64,000 nt of DNA, taken from the NCBI RefSeq assembly GCF_001540865.1, contig NC_033640.1, forward strand, positions 9,018,834-9,082,833, written 5' to 3'. Positions 34,626-46,034 of this stretch are shown piece after piece. Position numbers and translations under genes: made by a program. Under the pieces are notes generated by a model. The model saw nothing but the letters and a program-made list of their open reading frames with translations. It made no database searches and had not been told where the DNA came from. Position 1 is the stretch's first letter. The number at the start of each line of letters is the position of its first letter. The stretch comes from Ananas comosus. Its lineage: Eukaryota > Streptophyta > Magnoliopsida > Poales > Bromeliaceae.

Positions 34626-37100
34626 GGGCAATTGCTTATATATCTTTAAAAAGTTCTTGACTTTCTAATCTAACTTTCTTAAAAGGCTAATATTTTTTTT
34701 GAGAAATAAGTAGCACGCTAGCCGCTTCATTCAATGGATTGGTGAATTAAGCTACAAGTGTTGGGCAACTTGGCCCCGGAGGCTAAGAAACCAAAAAAAA
34801 ATAAAAAAATAAAAAAATAAAAAACTATGAATCAAGTAAGATATCCTACTCCTTCAAGAGAAGCTTTAGTCTATGGACCACTAGCTCAGGATTTGGCACT
34901 ATATTCCGGAAGATAAAGTCATTTCTGGCGTTCCAAATGGTCCACCAGCAACCTACTAGTTCAGTCAAACTAGATCTGTTTCTTCGTTGATCCTTTCTAT
35001 CCTTCCACCTATCCCAAACGAGCTTCACATCAACCCCCAGGTCACGGGTCTGAATATCGTCTACCCCAGTCACAATAATGAACTTGCTGAAAACACAACG
35101 GCTAAACAGGTGGTCTGCTGATTCCTCTTTCAACCTGCATAGTGCACAAGTAGAATCGTTTAACCACCCTCTTTTGCAAAGGATGTCTCGTGTAAGGACC
35201 CGTTTCTTGAGCATGAGCCAGCTGAACACCTTTACTTTTAGTGGGACTATAAGGTTCCAAATTTTGGAGCAACGTGCGTCTCTCATTCTTTCGTCCGTCA
35301 ATGCCGAATAGGTAGATTTGACCGAAAAGTGTCTGTCGGTACTCCAGCGCCAAGGAGCAAGTCCGGTCTATCTACGACAGTGAAGGGCGATAACATTTCT
35401 TTGAGTTCTGAGATGCACGGTAATACCCCCTGTAATTGGCCGACGTCTTCGCCCAGGATTTTGGTCCAGTTCTAGCTACCCCTCGAGAAGCAATCTCTCA
35501 CTCTAACATTTTTTCCCTCGGCCCAGAGGTACACCTCCGGAAATCCCAGTTTCAACATTTTCTCCCCGCACCACCGATCCAGCCAAAAGTCGATAGTACA
35601 CCTATTTCCTAGTTTGAAATCCGCGCCCCAATTAAAGATGGTCTTGAGACTAGGAATGCCCTTCTACCAGTTAGAATATGGTCTAAAGGAACTGCCTTCC
35701 CTCAGTGGTTTTCTTCTCCGGTAGTATAAATCTCGGATTAACTTGTTCCACTGGACTTCCGGGGCTCTGTAGAATTTCCACCACCACTTGGTAAGGAGCG
35801 CTTGGTTCATGGTAGCAACATCCAAGATACCTAGACCGCCTTCCATCTTGGTCTTGCACACATTTTTTCAGGCCACCAAACAGCCCTTACCAGGGGTGTT
35901 ACGACCGCCATTCCAAAAGAAGTCTCTTCTTAGGTCTTCGATGCGCTTAATCGCCCATAAAGGAGCCTTAAACACGGATAGGTAATAAATGGGTAGGTTG
36001 GTTAATACCGCATTGACCAAGATGATTCTGCCCCCCCTAAAAAGGAGTTTGGCTTGCCACCCCTCTATTATGCGCTGTAGCTTCTGGATGACCTCCCTCC
36101 ATGCCTCCTTGGATGGCGGTCTGGGAGAGAGTGGAAAACCCAAATATTTGGTCAGGAAGGAGCCCACTTTGTACTTCAGGATGTTTGCTAGTCTAGCTCC
36201 CTTACCTTCCTTTTGTCCCAGGTAATAAAGTTTCGACTTCTTCCTATTGATTTTCATACCCGATGCCCATTCGAATAGCTGCCATAAGAACCTAAGGTTT
36301 TTCAAGTACGTGCTTTTTGCCTTGCAAAAAAAGAACGTGTCGTCCGCGAACTGAATGAGGGTGACCTTACTATCCTCGGTCGGGCCAATGCCTTTAAAGA
36401 AATTATTAGAGATTGCCACTTTGGTCATTCAAGCCAGGCATTCAGCTACCAATAAGAACAGATGAGGCGAGAGTGGGTCCACTTGCCTTACGCCTCTCTT
36501 CGTCTTTATCCATCTGGTCGGCTCTCCATTGACCAGAATCGCCACTTTCGCGTGACAAACGCAAGATTCGATCCAACCACACCACTTGTCGTTGAACCCC
36601 CACCAATGTAGAATTTGAAATAAAAATGGCCAGTGAATCCTGTCGTATGCCTTTTCAAAATCCACTTTTTACATTCCAATCTTTTCAATATACCCCTAGA
36701 ATTAAATTATGTTAATGAACTGTTAGCAATAACTGTTATCTGTATAAAATTACTATTTTGCCTTTTCAAATATACCCTTCCACCATTACTGTCTTTTCTA
36801 ATTTGCCCTTAAGTTAGGAGTATAAAAAGTCTTTTAATTTTTAATCTTTTCAAATATACCTTTCTACCATCACCAATATTTCTTATTTGCCCTTAAGTTA
36901 AGAGTAAAATAGATATTTTAATTTTTTTTAACTCTAGTAGATATTTAACTCATGTTTAATCTAAGTTAACTTAACGGATGGTAACTGTAGGGGTATTTTG
37001 AAATAATGGAGGAACATTTGAAAGTTATATTGGAAAGAAAAAAAAAAAATAAGAGTAAATGAAATATTTCTAAAGTTTTGATATATATATAGACAATTAT
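34626..37100. mobile_element. Same MITE, interrupted by a LINE
   Basis: Left part 34626-34692 (CAATTGCTTATATATCTTT ... AAAAGGCTAATATT) and right part about 36664-37100 (TTTACATTCCAATCTTTTCA ... TATATATAGACAATTATT) align end to end with the intact copy at 33930. The LINE occupies the middle, at the point where the intact copy reads CTAATATTAGAAATAC. Confidence 0.65.
34693..36663 (-). mobile_element. 5'-truncated LINE (RT plus zinc-binding tail)
   Basis: Minus-strand reading opens at DFEKAYDRIHWPF, passes GVRQVDPLSPHLFLLVAECL, the catalytic QFADDTFFF (about 36330-36355) and YLGFPLSPRPPSKEAW, then GKGCLVA and KMEGGLGILD, and ends in a zf-RVT domain (KVKVFSWLMLKKRVLTRDIL, CALCRLKEESADHLFSRC) near 34850-35300. 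Two in-frame stops (about 36429 and 35866) and at least one frameshift (about 35300-35660) kill it. The 5' end is cut at the start of the RT, so ORF1 and endonuclease are absent. The 3' end has a transcribed region ending in ATTTCTC plus an A-run (T-run 34693-34700 on the + strand). Confidence 0.9.
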
Positions 37101-37954
37101 TTTTTTTTTCTTAAATTGTACCTTGAAATAATACTTCTTCTAGTTCGTTTGAGAGAAAAAAAAAACATACTAAAAATAGAAAAGGAATAAAATTAGATTC
37201 CAAATGCATAAGAATTAGGAAGCAAACCTCAGTTGGAGAGAAACTATGATATGTATTTTTATTTTTATTATTCTTCTTTAATTGTATAACAAATTAAGAA
37301 GAGGAATTAACTAAATGTGGGGGAAGTTTATGGGTTCTTTTAATGTTAATTGCTTAGCTATTTCTATAAAGCAATAAAATTATATATTTATCCCTATAAA
37401 ATTTGAATTATTAAATATGTCTTTCTAAAGCTACATAGATTTGTAAATATAATTATTTTCGTTAGTTGACGAGGTAAAGTTGATTTTTCTTCTACCAAAG
37501 ACTCACCTAACCTTAAAAAAAATTCTTTCGATTATATTTAACATCATTTATCATTTTTCAGGTTTTTTACTCTTTATCTTTTATATCATCAAACATTGAC
37601 CTTAAATATAAATTCTAAAAAGACTTTTAGAAAAAAAAAAAAATTTTACAAAGGCATAATAGTCTTAATAATGAAAAATTAACAGTCAACTAATGGTAGT
37701 CGACAAACATAAATAAATTTTCATATTTTTAGAGTTTTAAACAGATATATATACTCTTATGAGTATAAACCTATTTGTTTTCATAAGTTATTGGCCGTTA
37801 GATCTACCATTTTGACCCTTTCCACTCGTTAGATTATATTATTTAACCAATCACCTACTCAATCTTAGGGGACTACTATCATCCTAACTAAGAATCACTA
37901 TCATCCTAACCGCATATCCTCATGTTTGAAAACTAATAAATACAAAAGATCTAT

Positions 37955-38232
37955 ACTCAAAAGAGTATAGTATCCCTGCTATGCTATCGGAAGTATGAAA
38001 GATCTGATGTTTTCGACTTTTGAACCCTTGGATTAAGAGTTATACGGTTGATGAGATGATTGCGGTCCCCTTAGAGTTGAGTAGTACCCCTAGGATTGAC
38101 TAGTTCCTACATGATAATAGTATTAATTCGAATGTTAGAAATGATTAAATGATCTGATCTAAGAGCCAAAAAGTCGGAAGTATCAGATCCTCTATACTTT
38201 CGATATCATAGTAGTTCTACTATACACCACAC
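37955..38232. mobile_element. Hairpin MITE with diverged arms
   Basis: The left arm ACTCAAAAGAGTATAGTATC...ATGCTATCGGAAGTATGAAA...GATCTGAT pairs with the reverse complement of GATCTGATCT...GTCGGAAGTATCAGATCC...TATACTTTCGATATCATAGT. Arms are imperfect. A similar phrase set near 37745-37900 may be a second partial copy. Confidence 0.45.
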
Positions 38233-39028
38233 ACGATAATTAAAAATTTATAGAGATGAATTTGTAACTTTAAGATTTTGTAAGAATACATATGAAATTA
38301 TCCCTTCCTTTTATGTGGGTGACTTAAAATAATATGTTGGGACCCAATTATTGGTTCAAACACATCTATCATAACGTAAATAAATTAGTGGCGGTGACGA
38401 ATTGCATGATGTGATACATCTTTAAGCTGGCCTAGCCTATCTCCCTACCCTTAATAGTTGGATTCTTAAATAAATTATTTAAAGTTAATATATTTTATGT
38501 TTAGAATAATGAATCTTAGAATAAACTTTATGAGATGTCACTTTGTATGTTTGGATAAAAAATAAAAGCAACAGATACATTATATAGGGAATAAATAAAT
38601 GCCTTGTTAGAACAAAGCTACAACTATATGTATGATTCATCATATTTTATTTAAAATTTTTGTCATGATCAATCTATGATCGATGTTACATAAAGTTAAG
38701 AATATATATATGTGGTAAGTTCATGGACTAATTTGTTAGGGTTAAGGACTAAAGTGCTATTTAACAAAAGTTTTTAGACTCAAACCTATAATTATGAGAT
38801 CATATATATGTCAAAGTATTTTTTTTTTTTTAATCATCTAATTATTATATTACTCTAACATTGTTGATTATGTATGTATTATTTTCACCTACTTTGTTTG
38901 ATGGTTATATAGGGCCTCTCATGCTCTACTAAATATCAAATATAATGTTATTTGATGAAATGATGTGTGAATTATGCTATTAAGAGAATTACAATATTGT
39001 TATATATTTATCTCTATAAGCTAGTGTT

Positions 39029-39069
39029 TATTATTATTATTATTATTATTAGTGATGTTGTTGTTGTTG

Positions 39070-39099
<30 letters not shown>
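39029..39099. repeat. (TTA)n / (GTT)n compound microsatellite
   Basis: Runs of TTA, then GTT, then TTA again within 71 bases. Confidence 0.9.
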
Positions 39100-39100
<1 letters not shown>

Positions 39101-40610
39101 ACAATTTGACATAACCTCATGAGGTGTTAATTTACAAAGATCTTATCACTTTTAAGTTATGTTTTTATATATTGACTACAAGCATAGACTAAAAAAAAGT
39201 CAATTCTATATGTTATGTATATATTTGCTAAAATAATCAAATTAATCTAAGAAGATCTTAACTTTGAACAATTTTTTGGATGGATTAGTTGTATCCTAAT
39301 AAAAAAAATAACATTAAAGAAAGGTTTAAGTGTTTCGATAGTCCTTGTACTATCCTGATATTGCAACTTTACAAACCTTAATCTCTAACTTTATTCTTGG
39401 TCATCAAAATAATCTTATGTTTTGGTAAAATGGTCATTTACTCGTGTAAAATGTTTCACACTTTTTGGTGTTGGTGTTATTGAAATATGAGTGAAATATA
39501 TTATTTAAAAGGAAAAGAGATTACCTTTCGTTTGATTTTCTTGTTAGTGGCTATGAACAGAAATATAATATATATAAAAAAGTTAAAAAAGTTAAAATAT
39601 TTAGGTGAAAATTTTAAGAACTAATTTGCATATTGTGACGTACAAAGATTCACATATTTTGGCAAGAAAAAGTCACATATTTTGGTCATTTTCTATATTA
39701 CATGATAAGAAAAGGAGAAGGTTGATGAAACCCCCCCCAAAAAAAGAGAAATACAAACATGATTTTACTTGGAATGGTATTTCTATATGGCTTGCGCTAC
39801 ATAAACGAATTTGGTGGACGGAATAGTCTCGTCGAATTGGCATATGCTGTTGATAGGAACGGCCCACACTATGCTGTGTGGGGCTCCCTTGTCCAAAAAA
39901 AAAAAAAAATGTTTTGGAGTAGACACAATCAAACGCTTTATAAGTTTTTTTTCGAATATTTCACTAAATTCGATACGTTATCCAATAACATCACACTCAG
40001 TATACTAGTTAAATAGGGCTTATGTTGTAATATTAGAGACTATTTATATGAGCTAAGTCTGAAAATTAAACTTTGACATTTTACTTTTTCTTTTTTATTG
40101 AGTGATATGTTCGACCCACAACTTTTCTATGATCGGGTCTAATTATTTTGGGTTGGATCCAAACCTAAATTAGCTGTACAAATTTTGGACCAGACACGTA
40201 TTAAGCGGCTAAAAAACTGGCACTCTCTATTATCTGCATAAGAATATGCTAAAGATTCGCTCGAAAATTATTAATGCATTAGCAATCACACTAAAAGTCT
40301 AAAACATATTAATCAATTTACATCCGTGGTTCGAAGCATTACCGACGCATCAGCAGCACTTTAAGAACATATCAGATTGCACCAAAGATCTTGCTCTTGA
40401 TCCAATAAGAAAATAGAAAGAGGGTTACACATGCTTTTGCAGGTGCAGTGGAGACCTGGCAAGGTAAAAGTGGGATGGTGAATAAAAGCACTTCTTAAAT
40501 TGGAAAGTTGAGTATATATTCTGTCTAGCTACTTTAGGAAGAAGCCAAAGCACATTGAGGGAGAGGAATGGGGGGAGTTTTTAGTACATAGGAGTAAGCT
40601 AATAAGTAAT

Positions 40611-40611
<1 letters not shown>

Positions 40612-40641
<30 letters not shown>

Positions 40642-40648
40642 GAGAGGG
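40612..40648. repeat. (GA)n tract in the probable NF-YA leader
   Basis: Interrupted (GA)n run, followed to about 40860 by pyrimidine-rich sequence typical of a plant 5' UTR. No TATA box is clear. Confidence 0.7.
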
Positions 40649-42976
40649 GAAAAAGGAGGATTTTGAGAGCCATTGAGGGGCTTGGAGTGGGGAAACATGC
40701 TTTCCTTAAAAGGTTCTCCTCTTTCCCCAAATACCCACTTATTCTGTTTTAGTGTTCTTTTTCCTGTCTTGGTAGATTTCTCTTTGTGGTGTTGTTTCCC
40801 TTGATTTGTGTTCTTTGCTTTGCTTTTGGGTTTTTGGAGAGAGAAAATTTTGATGGGCNGGGTGGATGTTTCAGGGTGGTGATTTGGGGTTTGTTATTGG
40901 TTTAGTTTGGGAATTGGGTTTTGTTTTGGAACCATGGTCACTAACTCTTTGTGATTTGAGCTTCTTTGCTTTGATGATCTTTTTTTGTGTATTTTTTGTG
41001 AAAAGAGTAATTTTTTGGTTTACTGGTGATAAAAATTGGTTCTTTGACAAATTTCCACACTATGCTTTACTTTACAGTAATGTTTAGATGTTTGTGTTGT
41101 AGCTTTCCAATTTTCTACCCCCTTTTTCTTTTTTAGATCTCGGATTTGGGTGACTTCTCTTTGATTTTTTTTTTTTTTAATTTAACTTTCACCTGCTTTT
41201 TTGTTAGGATGTTGGAAATTATCTACCTTAGGATGCTTAAATTTTTTGTTTTTCCTAATTTTGGGTGTTATACTTCAATTTAGTTATATACTTTAATTTC
41301 ATATTGGATGTTTATTTTTAATTAAATCAGGGCAAAGTTTGCAGAGAACTCTAGTGATATTGGTTGTTGAGTAATGTTAAATCTTGTACAGATCTTTGCA
41401 TTCTCATAGAAATTTTATATACTTCTTTGGTAATACATGCTTTTCGCTTCTTATAGATACCCATAAAAATAGCCATGGGTAGTTTGGCTCTTTTCTGGGC
41501 TTTAGATAATCCTTTATGCAATTCCGAAATTCGGGGTGGTTAATTGAATGTCGAAAACCTTGTAGGTCAAGCATTTGGCTAGTAAATTTCGCACTGAAAT
41601 TGTCGCTGATGATGTATTTTATGCGCATTTGCCGTCGTGGAGCTTTAAGGCATTTACATTTTCGCGTATGAGATAGGTTATTCTGCAATAGAGACGATTC
41701 TGACGAGCGGAATTAAAACACTGATAACATCTTTGTTAAGTAAATCGAGGGAGATGAGTGATGGTTTAGTTCTTGTGTTTTACTTTAGCTTGTTTAATGC
41801 GAACTTGTCTACTTGCAGAATTTAATGGTTATGATTAGTTTGTTGCTTGCCACATGGGAACCCTGTAACTTTTCCATCTAGAGAAGCTGAGAAGCTCAAA
41901 ATTAAACTTATCCAAGTGGGTTAGTTGAGTTTTGAATAGTGGGAGATAAGTAAATGTGAGACTCAAGCAATTTGACAGATCTTTATATTTTATGAAATGC
42001 ACCTATGGTTTTCCGTACGTAGGAATGAGATTGTTTATTTAAGAAGTGTAAAACGCGGAGGCTTATCTGTTAGATGTGCCTCGAAATTTGGTTATTGAGT
42101 TCAGTTTTGTGCCCTCGATTCGCCGACAGTTTCGCGGCGCGACAAATTTTGGAGGCCTAAGTGTATAGCCTACCGTTAATATCTGATGGGGGGGGGGGCG
42201 GGGGGTCCGGAGGTCCCGCAGTACAAGTCGGATCCAAAATTGGAGAAACCTGTTAAGGAACGTCTTTCTTCTTTTTTGCCCTAGAGGTGACACAGCGAAT
42301 CGTACTTCCACAACATTGTACTCTCCTTTTCATATAGTGAAGTTCTCTCCTCCTCCACCCGTAATTTTTTTCCTTCATAAAATTTTTTCACGTAAATCGT
42401 TGTGTTCTATTTTCTTTTAATGTTTTGTGGTTTGTCTACTTTGTGATCACCGTTTTTCGTTTCTGTTTGTGCACTCGTCATGACATTATCTATATGTGAT
42501 GGTTCAGGGGATAATTAATGGGCGACGGATCTACATTTCATTCAATATTTTGGTGATTCTTATTTTTAGTATTTTCCTCTTTTTTTTTCGTTTACTCTTT
42601 TGCTTACGAGCGTAGTGATTGCCCAACAAGCTGCTTATTGTGTAAATCTGTAGAGATGTTCATAATAACTCATACAATAACCTATCTGAATGTAAAATTG
42701 GAATATAACTTTTGAAATTGTTTCTTTTTCTGTACTCGCATTCTTCTCACCATCTACTTAGACTTTTTAATCTTAATTTGATTGTGCTATCATTTCGAAT
42801 CCATAATAAGCATAAAAACCCACACTTTAGGCATAATTCAGTATCATGATTGAGATGGCCTGGCCTCTAAGACGCATAATTTAGAGCTTCACTATTCGAC
42901 AACAAATTACTATAACCCTTCGATGGTTCTTACCTTTCCTTTACCTTCTCAATTTCTTCTTTCTAAATTTTGTCAG

Positions 42977-44263
42977 GTGATGCAAGCAATCAGGAAAAGC
43001 AGGTTGATGGTCATGTGAAGCCAGTTTTGTCTCTCGAGAGTGGCGGAGCCATTTACTCGCCGCCGAGTGTTGATTATGGCCAGCCTATTGTAAGTTCTCA
43101 TCGAGCTTCAAAACTTCGACATGTCTCTGCTTCTTCATGTCTTCACATTATTTCATTAGAGTAAGCAATCAACAAAGTAGAAAAGGTTGAATGTGTTTCT
43201 AAAACCCAGAAATTGAATAATAGTTTATGTGAATTTGAGCGAATAGCTTTGCAAAAATGGTATTTCTTGTGTGCCCCTCAAAATCTTGTTTATCCGAATG
43301 CTGTGCCGCTGCTGGGGTTGATAATCGTTTTTGAATATATAACTCTGCGTGGAGCAGGATTGCAAATAGAACATCTTTTAGCGTAGGTTCTTATATCCAA
43401 ATTGCAGGGTTATTTGCTGTAACGTCGCATGTTTTCTATTGGAAAATAGGCAAAAGATATCCATCGTATAATCGAAGTACGCCTAGGGAGCATGTTGACT
43501 CAAATCTTTTATACGCTCTTATTGATCTCCATTCTTCGCAGGGTTACATTCCGATTCCTCAGGGAGATCCATACTTGGGAGGGATCTTAGCTGCTTATGC
43601 GCCGCATGCTGTGGTATGCTGTATTTAGCTTATTTAGCTGTATTTTATTTTCTATCTTGCCGCATGTGATTACTGTTTTATGTTCGTCGCATTACAATTA
43701 AACTTAGCTAATCTAGAAAAATGAACTTTTTTTTATGGCCTACTCAAGTATATAGTATGTAGAACATTGGAACATCGTCGTGTCAAAAGCTTCAAATACC
43801 TCATAGAATAATTGATACTCGTAGCACAAAATGATGAGTAATTATCTTTCTATGGTACAATCCAGTTTGTTTGTTGTTAATTTTTCATGGCACGTCACGG
43901 CATTCCCATCATTTTGCATCCTTTGTCATATCATATCTCCCTTTTTTCTCATCTTAATCCATAAATATATTTCTCCCTTTAAGTTGTGGCCCTCTAATTT
44001 TTCTTCCTCCCGATTTTGCCTGATGTTTTTTTTTTCTTTTTCTTTTTTCATTTCCTTGAAATAGATTCTTCCGCAAAGCACGGGAATGCTGCCTTCTTTG
44101 CGAGTTCCCTTGCCTTTGGAACCTGCAGAAGATGAACCCATATATGTTAATGGTAAACAATACCATGCGATCCTCCGTAGGAGACAGCTGCGAGCGAAAT
44201 TGGAGGCTGAAAATAAACTCGTAAAAGGTCGAAAGGTAGCTTCTTCTCATATATCTTTCCCTG

Positions 44264-44331
<68 letters not shown>

Positions 44332-44986
44332 ACTATGGTTGAATACATTATCTACTGCAGAGAATCCTGAAACTGCACACATTGGACTGAAATTTTGTAG
44401 AATAATTAGATGCTGCTGTTTTGTTATTGTTATTGACGCAAATTCGTGCAATTTCGTAATGTAGGTTACGTTTGTGCAGGGTTGAGAAAACTCTTGGGGA
44501 ATCATAGAATCCACACAAAATTTGAAAATTATGTTTTCCTACAATCTTTGCTCACATTTAACTAAGATAACAGCCACTGATGTGCCTCGAAAGAGGGACA
44601 GAGAAGCACACAGATACAACTTTTCTTGTTTGCGGGCTTAGCATATCTTCTCCTACAATCTTTGCTCACATTTGATTGCTGTGAGTTGTTTAATGATAAG
44701 TAATCTCTATATACTTTCTGTGCAGCCGTACCTGCACGAGTCCCGACATCGTCACGCAATGAAGAGAGCGAGAGGATCGGGCGGGCGGTTCCTCAACGCC
44801 AAAGAGCAGCAGGAGCACGAGCAGCAGCAGCAGCACCAGCAGCAGCAGCAGAAGTCAGCAGCTACTTCCACTGCCAACAGGAAGTGCTTCTCGGGCTCGA
44901 CCGAGCTGCAGCTAGGCGGAGATTCGGGTTTCCACACAGACGACAGCACTTCCGGTTCTTCTGCTCATCATCTCGGCTTTTTCTAG
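42977..44986 (+). CDS. NF-YA: NF-YA subunit of the CCAAT-binding factor, N-terminal exon not found
   Basis: NF-YA joins the NF-YB/NF-YC dimer and gives the trimer its CCAAT-box specificity. Four GT-AG exons: 42977-43089, 43542-43613, 44065-44235, 44726-44986. The conserved core is complete: the subunit-contact helix [20 protein letters not shown] and, across the exon 3/4 junction at GRK|PYL, the DNA-binding part [20 protein letters not shown] plus RFLN. The usual VNAKQY reads VNGKQY. The tail carries a poly-Gln/His run from CAG repeats and ends HHLGFF. The first listed exon starts in phase 1 (..|GT GAT GCA) and has no ATG in frame, so at least one coding exon should precede it; relatives have an N-terminal exon of about 40-50 residues, and I see no match between 40600 and 42976. 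A tiny exon (for instance ATG at 40866) is possible but unsupported. Confidence 0.9.
44269..44333. repeat. (CT)n(CA)n compound microsatellite in NF-YA intron
   Basis: About 19 CT units run directly into about 13 CA units in the intron between the last two coding exons. Confidence 0.95.
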
Positions 44987-45955
44987 CGCCTTCCGCTGTG
45001 CAGCACTTAAAGCCGAGGGGCTCTTCTGTTGTGAGTCGAATATCGCTGTTGTTGTCGGTTGGATCTCTCGTCTCGGTCGTGGTGTCTGCTGGGCAATTCA
45101 TCCTTGGCTTTTACACTCTGTCACTGAAATGCATCATTTGTTAATCTAACATTTTCAGGATTGGTGATCTGAAGCATCATGTTTGAACATTTCTGAAATA
45201 TACTTGCTGATATCAAAATCCTTTTGTTGATATATGAGGGCTGGTTGTGAAATCTGGGTATAAGATTTGAGCCTTTTAACTAATGATTAATCTGAAATGT
45301 TCTTCGGTTGTCGTGCCGGAGAGTAACTTTAGATAAAAATGGATAAAGTGATAAAATTTTATAAATATATACTTTATTATTGTATGCAACTAAATAATTT
45401 ATCTATAATTGCAGTAAACGGGATGCATATAATTGTAACTGTTGCATTTTTAATTTTACGCGTCTCCAACTATGTCATATTTATAATTACATCTGAGCAC
45501 TTTTCATTTGATTTTCTAAAAGGTAAAAACTAGTTGCAGAAAATTTGAATTAGCAGGTTTTGTGCCGAAGATGAAACTTTTCCTTCCTTTTTAAGCCTTA
45601 ATTAATCCTTTTAACTGCTCTGATTTTATTTTCTAATTGAATCTCTTAAATAAATGCTTTTAAAATTGATTCAATATATGCGATCTTTCCTTCATTGTTG
45701 AGCCTTAATTAATCCTTTAATAACTGTGATTTCATTTGCTAATTGAATCTCTAAAATAAATGCATTACAAATTGATCCGTGCATGTATTTGAGGTTCTTT
45801 TGCCCTATTCAAGGGACCTCTCAATATACAGTTCATCCAAGCATAGCTAAAAATGATCCAAAAGTTATTAGATTTTAATGCTTTTCCCAATTAGTAAGAT
45901 TCTGTGGATATTTGGTTCATGCAATTTTCATTTTCACTTAATTCTCTTAATCCTC
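44987..45955. other. NF-YA 3' flank and intergenic DNA
   Basis: The first ~200 bases are probably 3' UTR. Two partly similar phrases (CTTTCCTTCATTGTTGAGCC and CCTTAATTAATCCTTTTAAC near 45580-45780) form a diverged direct repeat of about 110 bp. No gene is seen. Confidence 0.45.
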
Positions 45956-45960
45956 TCCTC

Positions 45961-45967
45961 TATAAAT
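45961..45967 (+). promoter_or_regulatory. TATA box of the defensin-like gene
   Basis: TATAAAT in a CT-rich lead, 74 bases before the start codon, well placed for a short leader. Confidence 0.55.
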
Positions 45968-46034
45968 TTGATTATTTGAGCACAATATCCTCCAAAGTTT
46001 ATTTGAATCAAAAGAAAACAAAAAAAAAAAAAAA

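Larger units (their letters stand above)
37110..40590. other. AT-rich intergenic DNA upstream of NF-YA
   Basis: No convincing gene. Contains a hairpin element (37955-38232) and a TTA/TTG microsatellite (39029-39099). The stretch 40120-40380 has no recognised element. Confidence 0.5.

Noticed and set aside
42063..42311. 82-codon minus-strand frame in the NF-YA intron
   Set aside because: Contains a poly-G/C run and no domain; lies in an intron-like stretch between leader and exon 2.
43954..44514. 186-codon minus-strand frame
   Set aside because: Antisense of NF-YA exon 3 and the CT/CA microsatellite, which translates as Arg-Glu and Cys-Val repeats.
45339..45533. 64-codon frame downstream of NF-YA
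   Set aside because: AT-rich chance frame with no neighbouring splice or promoter signals.
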